A stretch of 64,000 nt of DNA from Ignavibacteriales bacterium (GCA_016709765.1 JADJMD010000013.1:620001-684000); one strand, 5' to 3'. Counted from the stretch's first letter, positions 20,723 through 30,436 are shown. The notes: generated from the sequence alone by a model not told the origin. A program made the numbers and translations.

Positions 20723-22732
20723 CTACTTCAATAAAATCATACTTTTTGAATATGGCATTCCATTTACGCGCAAAGTGTAAAAATACACGCCGCTTGATAA
20801 TCCAACTCCATCAAAATTTAGCTTGTAACTTCCAGCAGGTTTTTCTTCGTTTACAAGAGAAGCAATCTCATTCCCAAGTACATCATAAATTTTCAAATCA
20901 ACTTTTCCAGATGCTGTTAAATCAAAACTAATTATTGTGCTAGGATTAAATGGATTCGGGTAATTCTGGTAGAGAACAAATTCATCCGGAATATTTTTAC
21001 TATTGTCATCTTCTACATCAGTAATGGGAGAAAATAAATTTTTATAAAAGGTAAAGTTCCCCGTGTACTCACCGATAATCATATCTTTTCTTCCATCACC
21101 GTCTAGATCGGCAAACCCAGGGGAGGAACTTTGATCAACTTCAATTCCCGCAAACATTGAATCTGCTCTTACCCAAACCGGAGTTGTTCTATTTCCTTCA
21201 TTTCTATAATAAGTTATATCACCCCAAATGCTACCGATAATTAAATCATAGTCATCATCATTATCTATATCTGCTAGAGTTGGTCTTCTGTAATTTGGAA
21301 ACGTTACCGTTGAAAAGGTTGATGTGTTTATTGTAAAAACATTGTTTCCATCGTTTGTGTAGTAGCTTGTTTGAATTCCATCTTCAGCACCCACAAGTAT
21401 ATCCAAATCATTATCTCCATCAAGATCAACCAACGAAGGGATGCTTGACCAACCAACATCAATACCACTAAACATAGTCGTGTTTTGAACAAAGCTTCCA
21501 TTATTATTTAAATAAAGATACACCTGCCCGCTTAATGCCCCTGAGACAATATCATAATCATTATCATTGTCTATATCAACAAAAACAGGAGTGCTGTAAG
21601 AACTTAGTGAGATATTGGAAAAACTCATTGTGGTTTCATTAAATATGGGTTTTGCTGATGTACCCTCATTCTTAAAATAAACAAATTTACCCAACCAGGT
21701 TCCACTTAACAAATCATTATCACCATCGCCATCAAAATCTGCTAAAGATACTGTTGCACCGCCAGCATTAAGTTTTATTATTTTAAAGTAATCGGGATAA
21801 TTTTGAAACGATGGGGAAGAAACTGTTCCAATATTTCTGTAAACATAAAGCACACCATTATCAGTCCCATAAACAAGATCATAATCTCCATCATAGTCCA
21901 GATCTACCAGATCAGGATTTTTCCAGTAGGTTGTTGATTCAACACTGGAAAAAGTTGTTGTATTTTGTGTCCAAACTGGAATTTGATTAGTCCCGGTATT
22001 TTTATAATAAACAAGTGTCTGTAAATCTCTGCCAAACAATAAATCAAAATCGCCGTCATTATCTAAATCCGCAAAAGTTGGATATGCATTTAACCCGATA
22101 TCAGGTATGCCATCAACTAAAGTGCTGTCTAAAACAAATTCTGGTTTTGTTTCTGATCCTGTATTTCTGTACCCCAAGGTTTTTCCAGCTATCACACCAC
22201 CATAAAATGATTCACCTAATCCAACGAATAAATCAAGATCGCCATCATTATCTATATCAACAAATGCAGGTTTTGAATCCGTTCCGATTTCTAAATCAAC
22301 ATATGTAAATATTGTATCAATTGGCACAAAATCCGGTGTGTAAACAGTTCCAATATTTTTGTAATAACGTAATCCGTTAAATCCGCTGATTACTAAATCC
22401 AGAACATCGTCACCGTCTAAATCTATAAAAGTAGGATAGGCCGAGTTTGTATTTATCTGCCCTATACCATAAACACCTGCAAGGACTGATATATCTTTAC
22501 TAAAAGTAGTTGGGAATGAGTGAGAATTATTCCAGAAAAAATCTGTAACCCCATCAAGATTGCCAATAATTAAATCTGGATTGCCATCATTATTTAAGTC
22601 TGCAAATTCAGGAGCGGAAAAACTTTTTACTGTTACACCTGAAACTGAAAAAACCGAATCGACTTTTAACCAGTTTTGCGAAAAAAGATTTATAGAGGAT
22701 AAAACCAAGAAAAGAAAAACTAAATTTTTCAC
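20723..22732 (-). CDS. T9SS-sorted FG-GAP/VCBS-repeat protein
   Basis: 669 residues. Signal peptide (MKNLVFLFLVLSSINLFSQ), then at least ten repeats of the form F-A-D-L-D-N-D-G-D-x-D-L (DLNNDGNPDLIIG, DIDNDGDLDLFVG, DLDYDGDYDLVYG, DIDNDNDYDIVSG), each a Ca2+-binding loop of a FG-GAP/VCBS propeller, and the C-terminal sorting domain with NYPNPFNPSTIISF and SGVYFYTLRV...MILLK. A cell-surface or released adhesion/binding protein of the T9SS. Confidence 0.88.
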   Translation of the reverse strand: MKNLVFLFLVLSSINLFSQNWLKVDSVFSVSGVTVKSFSAPEFADLNNDGNPDLIIGNLDGVTDFFWNNSHSFPTTFSKDISVLAGVYGIGQINTNSAYPTFIDLDGDDVLDLVISGFNGLRYYKNIGTVYTPDFVPIDTIFTYVDLEIGTDSKPAFVDIDNDGDLDLFVGLGESFYGGVIAGKTLGYRNTGSETKPEFVLDSTLVDGIPDIGLNAYPTFADLDNDGDFDLLFGRDLQTLVYYKNTGTNQIPVWTQNTTTFSSVESTTYWKNPDLVDLDYDGDYDLVYGTDNGVLYVYRNIGTVSSPSFQNYPDYFKIIKLNAGGATVSLADFDGDGDNDLLSGTWLGKFVYFKNEGTSAKPIFNETTMSFSNISLSSYSTPVFVDIDNDNDYDIVSGALSGQVYLYLNNNGSFVQNTTMFSGIDVGWSSIPSLVDLDGDNDLDILVGAEDGIQTSYYTNDGNNVFTINTSTFSTVTFPNYRRPTLADIDNDDDYDLIIGSIWGDITYYRNEGNRTTPVWVRADSMFAGIEVDQSSSPGFADLDGDGRKDMIIGEYTGNFTFYKNLFSPITDVEDDNSKNIPDEFVLYQNYPNPFNPSTIISFDLTASGKVDLKIYDVLGNEIASLVNEEKPAGSYKLNFDGVGLSSGVYFYTLRVNGMPYSKSMILLK

Positions 22733-22819
22733 AACAAACTCCTGAATAAAATAATTAAGTAAGTAAAAATAAGGAATGTTAATCGGAAAGACAGGGTTTT
22801 AATTCCCTCATAATTATCA

Positions 22820-22841
22820 ATCCTTTTCAAGAGAAAAGGAT
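22820..22841. terminator. hairpin in gap, weak terminator candidate
   Basis: ATCCTTTTC pairs with GAAAAGGAT over 9 bp around AAGA. It lies about 100 bases after the MFS gene stop (minus strand); the T run after the stem is poor on that strand. Confidence 0.3.
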
Positions 22842-22941
22842 TTTGCAGTAACTATACGAATGTAATCACTTTGCTTTCTAAATTACTTTAGATTTTTGTC
22901 CAGTTAGTTTTTAAAATAATCTTTGATCATAGTTTAGATTT

Positions 22942-24189
22942 TTAAACAACAATTTCCTCTGCAGGTCTCATTTTGTTTACTGAGACAAAAATTGTAATGA
23001 ATAAGATCATACCGAAGAGTGCCATTATTGCTTCGGTAGAAAGCATACCAAATGCACCCCATTTCCCGTGTGACCATTCATCAAGGTAGATCATATAATA
23101 AATCGGCGCGTTTGATAAAGAAGCAAATACATTGTACTTAGTTGCTGCGGCACCCTTACCAATGGCTTCAAGAACAAAAGCACTAAATCCGGCATAAGTT
23201 AAACCAGTGCTCAACGCATAAAGAGATGTCCAAATAATAAACATTTGTTCTGTGGCGGGACTAAATGCCATTCCCACGGCACAAAGTGCCTGAATCATTC
23301 CAAATAATATATATGCTTTTTTACGATCCATAAGATCGCATATCCATCCACCTGCTAAACAACCAATTGCTGAAAGTATCCCGCCAACTACTCCAACTAG
23401 AAGTGCAACAGTATCAGCAGATGCACCCCAATCATTTGAAATTGATGACCACAAATTTGAAGCAGCACCAGATCCGATTGGAAGGAAACATAAAAACAAT
23501 GCTAAAAATCCCATACGCGATTTTATAACTTTCCAAATATCTCTGTTTAAGTTTCCGATAGTTTTTAAATAATTTTTTTCTCTAATAAACGATGTAGGTT
23601 CAGATAGAAATAGTAAACCAAGACCGCAGAAAAGACAAGCGAATGCTATGACAGCACCAGCCATCCAGTGCTCCGGTAATCTTTCAGCTAACCACAATCC
23701 AGCACCTCCTCCTAATCCCAAACCACCAAGATTACCCGCTTGCAACCAACCACCTGCTCTACCTTTTAAATTATCAGGTGTATCATGAGCCAATAAGCTT
23801 TCAGTAGCCATAGCAACAAAAGTATTTACTAAGCTCGTAATGAAAACAACTATAGTCATCAATGTCAGATATTCAACTTTTAATGGTATAATTCCAGTGA
23901 CCAGGATGCCAATTGCTGTTACTAAATTAGAAATCAGATACCATTTCTTAACAGTAAGAGTTGTATCGACTAAAGGCGCCCAAACGAACTTAAATATATT
24001 TGGTAATAATGAAATTGCTATAAGAGGCGCAACCTGCTCTAATGGTACTCCTGCTTTCGTCAACAGGAATCCAATTGTAACACTTACATAACCATACAAT
24101 ACACCAAATGGAAGAAATAAAAACATAAAGACGCTTGGGTGTGGATGCTTTTGCAAGGAGCTTGAGTCTAATATGTTATTAAAATTCAT
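22942..24189 (-). CDS. major facilitator superfamily transporter, AmpG-like
   Basis: 415 residues with about 12 transmembrane segments. VWAPLVDTTLTVKKW near 69-83 matches the cytoplasmic loop A of MFS proteins, and FKFVWAPLVD resembles the AmpG/acetyl-CoA transporter branch. GRAGGWLQAGNLGGLGLGGG near 144 is a glycine-rich helix. The substrate is not readable; muropeptides or a sugar would fit the branch. The 319-base gap upstream holds mutually exclusive hairpins (see 24356). Confidence 0.8.
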   Translation of the reverse strand: MNFNNILDSSSLQKHPHPSVFMFLFLPFGVLYGYVSVTIGFLLTKAGVPLEQVAPLIAISLLPNIFKFVWAPLVDTTLTVKKWYLISNLVTAIGILVTGIIPLKVEYLTLMTIVVFITSLVNTFVAMATESLLAHDTPDNLKGRAGGWLQAGNLGGLGLGGGAGLWLAERLPEHWMAGAVIAFACLFCGLGLLFLSEPTSFIREKNYLKTIGNLNRDIWKVIKSRMGFLALFLCFLPIGSGAASNLWSSISNDWGASADTVALLVGVVGGILSAIGCLAGGWICDLMDRKKAYILFGMIQALCAVGMAFSPATEQMFIIWTSLYALSTGLTYAGFSAFVLEAIGKGAAATKYNVFASLSNAPIYYMIYLDEWSHGKWGAFGMLSTEAIMALFGMILFITIFVSVNKMRPAEEIVV

Positions 24190-24355
24190 ATACCAATTTT
24201 CCTTTGGCTAATTAAGGATTTTATATTTTAGGAAATGTTAAGTTATCGGATTAACTACGCAAACAAGATAAATAAAATAATTTGGATTGCAAGCGATTAT
24301 TTTATCGAGCTGTTTTCCCTTACCCTGCCACTTTTGGGGCCGATTAAGTTAAAAC

Positions 24356-24424
24356 AGTCTGGTTGGGGATTAAACTTATTTATAAGTAATTCTGGTGAGA
24401 GCCCAGACTAATCTAGTCTCGCCA
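24356..24424 (-). promoter_or_regulatory. possible structured leader of the MFS transporter gene
   Basis: Within the 319-base gap 24190-24508 (no coding sequence seen). On plus coordinates AGTCTGG (24356-24362) can pair with CCAGACT (24403-24409) enclosing a small hairpin ACTTAT/ATAAGT (24374-24387). The same bases AGACTA (24405-24410) can instead pair with TAGTCT (24414-24419), supported by an outer TGGTGA/TCGCCA pair (24393-24398, 24419-24424). Alternative pairings about 165 bases before the start codon could be a switch or the relic of a palindromic repeat. A 13-base direct repeat (24453-24465, 24490-24502) lies further upstream. Confidence 0.3.
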
Positions 24425-24508
24425 CAGCATTACTAAGGTTATTGCATCTACAAAATATTTAAATCGAATAGAACATAACTGCGATATTGAAATATTTAAA
24501 TCCTAAAA

Positions 24509-25855
24509 CTAAAAGTTGCTTGTTTTTAGCACTTCTATAGCTTTATCCAGTACTAGATCATTGTCTTGAATTATATCTTCTAATGTTCTTTGAATTAAAA
24601 TATCGGGTTGAATACCATTGGTCATATATTCACTACCATCAGGATAAGTAGCTTTAAATGTACTCATATTAAATTCACCACCTCCAGGCAGTGGGAAAGA
24701 AAGTTTACCACCAGCACCGCCTGCTGTTGGCTCCCCTATTGTCAAACAATTTTTCCTTTGACTCAACTCTATTACCATATCTTCACCTGAACTATGAGTA
24801 TAAGGGCCTATCATTAGAACGATGGGTCCATTATATCTCTTACCATTACGGGGTTGGATTTCCAATTCTCTTTTATCCCAGTCTATAGCTGGTTTATTTT
24901 GCCACGGTATATATGCAGCTGTATAATGAAAATAATGATTTGTTGGTGCCTTTACTGGCTCATCAATTAAACAGCTGACAATCGGTTGCATTATTGAGTG
25001 GGAACCACCCATGTTATATCGTAAGTCAATAACCATTCCTTTGATTGTTGCCATTTCCAATTCATAAATCATTTTTAGAAAATCTTCGCGAACATTTTTA
25101 TTGTTACTCTCGAAATTTGGCAAGTTTATATATAGTATACTATCAGTTTGTATTCTACTTTCAAAAGTTTTAGCAAACAAATGTTTAATAAAAGTGTAAA
25201 AAAATGGTTCACCTTCTCCACCATTTGCATTTCTACTTAATTCAATATTTTTAATTTCACCATTCAGATCACGAACTTTAAGCTTTACCTTTGCTTCTTT
25301 TGGACCATATAACAAATAATAGAGTAAAGCTGTATAGTTTGCTTGTTTTGATCCTCTCGAGTGATATTTGAGAACATTATCCTCAAAGTATTTTATCACA
25401 GGTATTCCATCATTAACTTCTAAAATTTCAATACCAGGGTAAATTTTTTGTTTTTTAATTTCATCAGTGTTACCTGTTCTCAGTATATAAAACCTATCAT
25501 TTATTACAACTATTTCAATCTGAGGAATATCATAATCAGGAATAAATCTACCCCAAGGAGGAATAACTTCAGTATGAGAATCACTTAAAAGTGCGGTAAG
25601 CTCCATCAGAATTTTATAATAACCTTCTATGTCATTAGCCTCAATTACTTTTGGAATAAAATTTTGAGCAGTACTGTCCCAGTTAATTTCATCAAGTTTA
25701 GTCCTGTGAGGGAAACCAAATTTTGTCTGGGCCCATATTGTGAATAATCCTCCTAATTTTTGATCTGGAGTACCCGTCCAATTATTGTTGTTTTGAGAAA
25801 ATAAGTTTTGTGAGGTTATTAAAAATACAACCAGGTACAAAATTAAATTTTTCAT
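24509..25855 (-). CDS. S41-family (C-terminal-processing-like) peptidase, secreted
   Basis: 448 residues from the ATG at 25855; an upstream in-frame ATG exists, but the signal peptide (MKNLILYLVVFLITSQNLFSQ) begins at 25855. The catalytic domain has ILYINLPNF, GMVIDLRYNMGG (near 277) and PYTHSSGEDMVIE, where the nucleophile Ser is expected, followed by TIGEPTAGGAGG. The central region (PGIEILEVNDGIPV) looks PDZ-like. A periplasmic or surface protease; the lysine of the usual dyad was not located with certainty. Confidence 0.8.
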   Translation of the reverse strand: MKNLILYLVVFLITSQNLFSQNNNNWTGTPDQKLGGLFTIWAQTKFGFPHRTKLDEINWDSTAQNFIPKVIEANDIEGYYKILMELTALLSDSHTEVIPPWGRFIPDYDIPQIEIVVINDRFYILRTGNTDEIKKQKIYPGIEILEVNDGIPVIKYFEDNVLKYHSRGSKQANYTALLYYLLYGPKEAKVKLKVRDLNGEIKNIELSRNANGGEGEPFFYTFIKHLFAKTFESRIQTDSILYINLPNFESNNKNVREDFLKMIYELEMATIKGMVIDLRYNMGGSHSIMQPIVSCLIDEPVKAPTNHYFHYTAAYIPWQNKPAIDWDKRELEIQPRNGKRYNGPIVLMIGPYTHSSGEDMVIELSQRKNCLTIGEPTAGGAGGKLSFPLPGGGEFNMSTFKATYPDGSEYMTNGIQPDILIQRTLEDIIQDNDLVLDKAIEVLKTSNF

Positions 25856-26163
25856 AATTCCATTATCCTTTAACTTGTATTTGAAAAATAGAAAATGACT
25901 ATTAAAATCTATCATTTGAATATTTTATAATTGAAGTTTATTTGACAAGCGGAGGGAAATAATGATTTGGAGAAGAATAAGAAGATGTTTTTAGCCAAAC
26001 GATAATTTTTTTTACTACTAAAACATAATCAAAGCATTTGATATCAATTATTCTTTTATTCTCTTTAACGTCCTCCTAAAACAAAAAAAAAACTTTAAAA
26101 CTATTAAGTTATAAAGCTTTATGTTTTTTCTTATTAGAGGGGACAGTCCGCCGTCGCGGATTA

Positions 26164-26177
26164 AACCTACAACCTTC
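26164..26177 (-). repeat. 14-base copy of the tRNA T-arm region
   Basis: Exact copy, same orientation, of the tRNA-fMet segment GAAGGTTGTAGGTT (tRNA copy at 26245-26258), 81 bases downstream of it in the tRNA direction and beyond the terminator. It is followed (minus strand) by a GC-rich hairpin TCCGC/GCGGA. The rest of the 311-base gap 25916-26226 shows no gene. Confidence 0.5.
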
Positions 26178-26192
26178 TCAAGTCTTTAAAAC

Positions 26193-26217
26193 AAAAAAAT
26201 CCGGTAAAAACCGGATT
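26193..26217 (-). terminator. intrinsic terminator of tRNA-fMet
   Basis: AATCCGGT pairs with ACCGGATT over 8 bp around a 4-base loop; on the minus strand the stem runs into six T. It begins 10 bases after the tRNA 3' end. Confidence 0.8.
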
Positions 26218-26226
26218 CTTTTTTAG

Positions 26227-26299
<73 letters not shown>

Positions 26300-26387
26300 A
26301 TGTAATTTCTATTTTTTAAGCGATAAACGCTGTTTTCTTTTCAAAATTTCGTGGGCAAATATAGTCAATCAGAAAAGTTTATCCAAA

Positions 26388-26657
26388 TTAACCATCTGTA
26401 TTGTTAAAACTGGATGCAATCCCATCTAATGCTTGTGAGCTAACGTGAATTTCATTCAATTTTTGTATAAGACTTAAAATTACTTTTCTTTTTTCTTCCA
26501 CCAAATTTGTCATATACGAACTGACATCTGGCATATTACATTCATCTAAAACGCTTTCGTAAAACCTTACCATTGCTGTTTCTCTGCGCAAAGCTTCATT
26601 TAAAGTTGCACAAGTATTTTTACATGCGTGCTGACATTTTATATCTAACTCAGCCAT
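26388..26657 (-). CDS. small helical, possibly ferritin-like protein in kor operon
   Basis: 89 residues with Cys at CQHACKNTC (8-16) and one long helical hairpin, ALRRETAMVRFYESVLDEC and VEEKRKVILSLIQKLNEI, with E/Y/E spacing like half of a rubrerythrin or ferritin bundle. It starts 27 bases after the korC stop, so it is probably co-transcribed. Function unknown; an iron- or redox-linked accessory role would fit the neighbours. Confidence 0.6.
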   Translation of the reverse strand: MAELDIKCQHACKNTCATLNEALRRETAMVRFYESVLDECNMPDVSSYMTNLVEEKRKVILSLIQKLNEIHVSSQALDGIASSFNNTDG

Positions 26658-26684
26658 GGCTTTTCCTCAAATAATAATGATTGA

Positions 26685-27248
26685 TTATGCTGATACTTGT
26701 TCAGCTAGTTTTGCTAATTCTCTTCCGCGCAATAATGCTTGTTCGTTAAGAGGAATTAAATTATGTCTGCGCGGAGGCAATGCTTTTTTAAGCGCCTCAA
26801 TAATTGTTTCATTTTTTAAAATTGGACGCTTTTCCAAAAACGCGCCAACCATAAACATATTTGCAACTTGCTTTGCATTTAGTTTATCCGCTTCTTCATT
26901 ACCGGCAATACATACAATTTCAATATCAGTTCGTTTTGGCGGATGAACAGCGGTTGATTGTTCGTAAATTAAAAGTCCACCCGGTTTAATTGCTTTTTCA
27001 AATTTATCTATTGACGGCTGATTGAGAAGAATTGCCGTATCAAACTTCGAGATCATAGGGGAACTGATTCTAGAATCAGAAACTATAGTAATACAATTTG
27101 CAGTTCCGCCTCTCATTTCAGGTCCGTAAGATGGCATCCAGCTAACTTCTTTACCTTCTATCATTCCGGCGTAAGCTATTAATCTTCCCATAGAAAGTAC
27201 GCCCTGCCCGCCAAATCCTGCAAAAATTATTTCGTGTTCTTTTGTCAT
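26685..27248 (-). CDS. korC: 2-oxoacid:ferredoxin oxidoreductase gamma subunit
   Basis: 187 residues with the gamma-subunit core FAGFGGQGVLSMGRLIAYAG (near 9-28), SYGPEMRGGTANC near 40 and ILLNQPSIDKFE near 73. With alpha, beta and a ferredoxin subunit it converts a 2-oxoacid plus CoA to acyl-CoA, CO2 and reduced ferredoxin, or the reverse in CO2 fixation. The last catalytic gene of a korDABC operon. The substrate class (2-oxoglutarate or branched-chain) is not fixed by sequence. Confidence 0.88.
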   Translation of the reverse strand: MTKEHEIIFAGFGGQGVLSMGRLIAYAGMIEGKEVSWMPSYGPEMRGGTANCITIVSDSRISSPMISKFDTAILLNQPSIDKFEKAIKPGGLLIYEQSTAVHPPKRTDIEIVCIAGNEEADKLNAKQVANMFMVGAFLEKRPILKNETIIEALKKALPPRRHNLIPLNEQALLRGRELAKLAEQVSA

Positions 27249-27274
27249 TATAAAAATCCTTTACTAATTCAGAT

Positions 27275-28075
27275 TTAATTTTTAGGAACTTTCAAATCGC
27301 CAAGTGGATACATTGGGAGCATTTGTTCTTCAATGTATTTTATTGTTTCAACTGGTGTCATCTTCCAGCCGGAAGGACAATTAGAAACAACCTCAACAAA
27401 ACAAGTTCCTTTTTTCTGTTTCTGATATTCAAACGCTTTAATCAATGCTTTCTTAAGTTTTCTTACTCCGCCAGGATTATGCACGATTTGTCTTGTTACA
27501 TAATATGCGCCCGGCAACAAACAAAGCATATCAGCAATCTTGATGGGGCTACCAACTTGAGCAGCATCTCTTCCGTATGGAGATGTTGAAGTTACCTGTC
27601 CAATTAAACTTGTTGGCGCCATTTGTCCGCCGGTCATTCCGTAGATTCCGTTATTAATAAAGAGCATTAAAATATTTTCACCACGATTTACAGTGTGAAT
27701 TGTTTCTGCAGTACCAATCGCGGCTAAATCACCATCGCCTTGATACGAGAAAACATATTTATCTGGTAACACTCTTTTTACTCCGGTTGCAACTGCACTT
27801 GCTCTTCCGTGTGCAGCTTCCTGCATATCAATATTCATATAGTTGTATGCAAATACAGAACATCCAACCGGGGCAATACCGATTGTTTCCTCCTGGATTC
27901 CAAGTTCTGCAATAACTTCCATTAGAACTCTATGTACTACACTGTGTCCACAACCGGGACAGTAGTGAAATGGGATATCAGTTAATGTATCAGGTCTGCA
28001 ATAAACTTGCTCATAATTTTCATCAACCTGAGTTCCTAAATTTTCTTCGTCTTCTAAATATAATTTTTCATTCAT
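27275..28075 (-). CDS. korB: 2-oxoacid:ferredoxin oxidoreductase beta subunit (TPP-binding)
   Basis: 266 residues: FHYCPGCGHSVVHRVL (near 36-51) and the TPP motif YQGDGDLAAIGTAE with NNGIYGMTGGQMAPTS. The extra Cys at GCSVFAYNYMNID suits this beta-subunit group. It binds thiamine diphosphate and Mg2+ for decarboxylation. It starts 11 bases after the alpha gene and is followed 26 bases later by korC. Confidence 0.9.
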   Translation of the reverse strand: MNEKLYLEDEENLGTQVDENYEQVYCRPDTLTDIPFHYCPGCGHSVVHRVLMEVIAELGIQEETIGIAPVGCSVFAYNYMNIDMQEAAHGRASAVATGVKRVLPDKYVFSYQGDGDLAAIGTAETIHTVNRGENILMLFINNGIYGMTGGQMAPTSLIGQVTSTSPYGRDAAQVGSPIKIADMLCLLPGAYYVTRQIVHNPGGVRKLKKALIKAFEYQKQKKGTCFVEVVSNCPSGWKMTPVETIKYIEEQMLPMYPLGDLKVPKN

Positions 28076-28086
28076 TTCAATTTCTC

Positions 28087-29190
28087 CTATACATTAACTG
28101 TGTTTTGTGATTCGTGGACTGATTCTAGCTTATGAAGAATATCTTCAGGAGATAAAATCATTCCGCCCATTCTACCGATAAAATGAACAGGAACTTTTCC
28201 TTCAACAGCAAGACGAACATCTTCAACCATTTGTCCTGCGTTCATTTCAACAGTTAACATAAACTCAACTTGATTGGATAATTCTTTTAATCGTGCATAA
28301 GGATATGGATAAACTGTTATTGGTCTAAACAATCCAACCTTAATTCCTTTTTCACGTGCAAGATCAACTGTTTTTTGACAAATTCGTGATGACAATCCAA
28401 AAGCAACTAGAAGTATTTCAGCATCTTCAGTTTGTATTTCTTCGTATCTCACTTCGCTTTGAATTGCTTCATACTTCTCTTGTAAGCGAAGATTTACTTG
28501 TTCCATTTCTTCCGGCTGGATAAACAAAGATGTTATTACATTATGTTCTCTATTTTTTGTTTTTCCTGTTGTAGCCCAAGGTGCTGAAGTTTTAGGAAGT
28601 GACCCTTCTTCGGGAAGAATAACTTTTTCCATCATCTGACCAAGCGCACCGTCAGAAAGAATCATAACCGGGTTGCGATATTTTTCAGCTAACTTAAATC
28701 CATCAAAAACAAAGTCAGCCATTTCCTGAACAGAAGCCGGAGCTAAAACAATAAGGTGATAATCGCCATGACCGCCTCCCTTTGTGGCCTGAAAATAATC
28801 ACCTTGTGAAGGTTGGATGGTTCCTAGACCCGGACCACCACGAACAACGTTTGCAACTAAGCATGGTAGTTGTGCTGAAGCAATATATGATAAACCTTCT
28901 TGCATTAAACTTATTCCTGGTGATGATGATGAAGTCATCACTCTTGCACCTGCACCTGCAGCACCATAAACCATGTTGATTGAAGCAACTTCACTTTCTG
29001 CTTGAAGGACAACGGTTTTGATTTCTTTTCTGATAGGTACTTCACGTGTAAGATACTCAATCACTTCAGATTGAGGTGTTATTGGGTAACCAAAATAAGC
29101 ATCAATGTCTGCACGAATTGCAGCTTCGGCTAGCGCTTCGTTACCTTTCATCAAGCGGGCTTCACCCGATTTTTTTTCTTTATTTTCCAT
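28087..29190 (-). CDS. korA: 2-oxoacid:ferredoxin oxidoreductase alpha subunit (VorB/KorA type)
   Basis: 367 residues: KGNEALAEAAIRADIDAYFGYPITPQSEVIEYL (given in two parts: KGNEALAEAAIRA and FGYPITPQSEV) is the pyrimidine-binding start of this family; SSSSPGISLMQEGLSYIAS, GGPGLGTIQPSQGD and LFRPITVYPYP follow. The protein resembles 3-methyl-2-oxobutanoate dehydrogenase VorB as well as KorA, so the acid used is undecided. Part of the korDABC operon. Confidence 0.88.
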   Translation of the reverse strand: MENKEKKSGEARLMKGNEALAEAAIRADIDAYFGYPITPQSEVIEYLTREVPIRKEIKTVVLQAESEVASINMVYGAAGAGARVMTSSSSPGISLMQEGLSYIASAQLPCLVANVVRGGPGLGTIQPSQGDYFQATKGGGHGDYHLIVLAPASVQEMADFVFDGFKLAEKYRNPVMILSDGALGQMMEKVILPEEGSLPKTSAPWATTGKTKNREHNVITSLFIQPEEMEQVNLRLQEKYEAIQSEVRYEEIQTEDAEILLVAFGLSSRICQKTVDLAREKGIKVGLFRPITVYPYPYARLKELSNQVEFMLTVEMNAGQMVEDVRLAVEGKVPVHFIGRMGGMILSPEDILHKLESVHESQNTVNV

Positions 29191-29216
29191 AAAAACCTTT
29201 TTGTAATTAATTAAAC

Positions 29217-29453
29217 TTAAGCCTGAACTTTTTTAGCAGGCTTTGGTTCCCGGTAAACTGTAATCGCAGCTTCCGGACATACAAGGGCGCAATTTACACA
29301 GCCTGTGCATTTATCATTAATTAGTTCAACAAAACGATATCCTTTATCGTTAAAATTTTCTGATAATGCTAAACCTTCCTGAGGACACGCAATAATGCAA
29401 AGCTCGCAGCCTTTACAAATTTTGCCGTCAATTACTACTGTTCCTTTTATCAT
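29217..29453 (-). CDS. korD: 2[4Fe-4S] ferredoxin subunit of the 2-oxoacid oxidoreductase
   Basis: 78 residues with two complete C-x2-C-x2-C-x3-C-P motifs: CKGCELCIIACP (13-24) and CTGCVNCALVCP (49-60). This is the delta subunit passing electrons from the TPP/cluster site to free ferredoxin. First gene of the operon, 26 bases before korA. Confidence 0.9.
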   Translation of the reverse strand: MIKGTVVIDGKICKGCELCIIACPQEGLALSENFNDKGYRFVELINDKCTGCVNCALVCPEAAITVYREPKPAKKVQA

Positions 29454-29660
29454 TTCTGTCTCTTTCGGATATTGGAATGCTTTTAATTATAGCCAAAATC
29501 TCAATCTTAATGCCATATGATAAACGAGGTTATAGCACTTAAAAGCAATTAAATATAGGTTAATTATCAGATTTAGGAAGCAGTAAAGATTGGCGATTCC
29601 TATTTGTGAGAAGGATTGTTGATAGTAAGCAATTATTGAAGAATTTAGAATGATTCAGTT

Positions 29661-29725
29661 GTCAAGGACCATTCCGTGACAACAATTTCTTAACCCCAAT
29701 TTAAGTCACGGTACGACCGTGATTC
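29661..29725. repeat. palindromic intergenic element
   Basis: TCACGGT (29706-29712) pairs with ACCGTGA (29716-29722); the left half has a degenerate ATTCCGTGAC part. It lies in the 294-base gap between korD and the next gene; nothing else is seen there. Confidence 0.4.
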
Positions 29726-29747
29726 CCAAAGAAAGAAAAAATAGCTT

Positions 29748-30425
29748 TCATATTTTGTAGCCAACTGTTAATGTCAGTGTAGATAAAGTTGTATTCGTGT
29801 AAACCTGAACTAATCCTGTGGTATATCGAACGTTGAAAAGAATATCATCATAATAAATCCCTAATCCACCAACCAAACTGTAGTCTATAAATGAAGTTGG
29901 GATTTCTCCTAAGTTTGGTACAAAAAAGAAATTAGTTTCATTACGTGAGTAATTAGGATTTGAATGTTCCAAAGTTTTTGTACCATAAAGTACTAAAAGT
30001 GAAAAAGCACCGCCAACATCCATTTCAAGTTTAACTCTGTCTGTCAAAGCATAATGAAATTTTACCAGATGTGGCAATTCTATATAATAAAAAAATTTCT
30101 TAACATCACTCGTATCAGTTATTTCAGATGGTGTTACTTCAGAGTAAGTAATAAAGTCTTTAAGTAAGCTTCCTTTTGCAGAAATACATATTTCATATCC
30201 AAGAGAAAAATATGATTCTCCGTTTGATTTTCCGTTTAAATTCCAATCATTAAAATATCCTAAATACGGACCAAAAATTGATTCATGATTTGACCCATTA
30301 AAAGTGGTTTCATTTATTATATAATCTGAGATATTTAACCCGATTTTAAATCCATTCTGAGCCGATGTGTAATTAAAAGAAAAAAATAAAATTATGAGCC
30401 AATATATTTTCATACTATTCTTCAA
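29748..30425 (-). CDS. outer-membrane beta-barrel protein, unknown function
   Basis: 225 residues. Signal peptide (about 1-22, ending TSAQ), then alternating amphipathic strands and a final aromatic-rich strand (TLTLTVGYKI), as in porin-family OmpA-like barrels of Bacteroidota. Substrate unknown. Flanked by palindromic repeats and not obviously in an operon. Confidence 0.65.
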   Translation of the reverse strand: MKNSMKIYWLIILFFSFNYTSAQNGFKIGLNISDYIINETTFNGSNHESIFGPYLGYFNDWNLNGKSNGESYFSLGYEICISAKGSLLKDFITYSEVTPSEITDTSDVKKFFYYIELPHLVKFHYALTDRVKLEMDVGGAFSLLVLYGTKTLEHSNPNYSRNETNFFFVPNLGEIPTSFIDYSLVGGLGIYYDDILFNVRYTTGLVQVYTNTTLSTLTLTVGYKI

Positions 30426-30436
30426 GATAACTTAGA

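Noticed and set aside
20750..22600. Tandem DNA repeat or CRISPR-like array on the plus strand
   Set aside because: The periodic ATC/CCATCATTATC pattern is the reverse of the FG-GAP codons of a real gene and has no constant repeat-spacer form.
26139..26184. A second, partial tRNA gene
   Set aside because: Only 14 bases match the T-arm region; there is no anticodon or acceptor stem.
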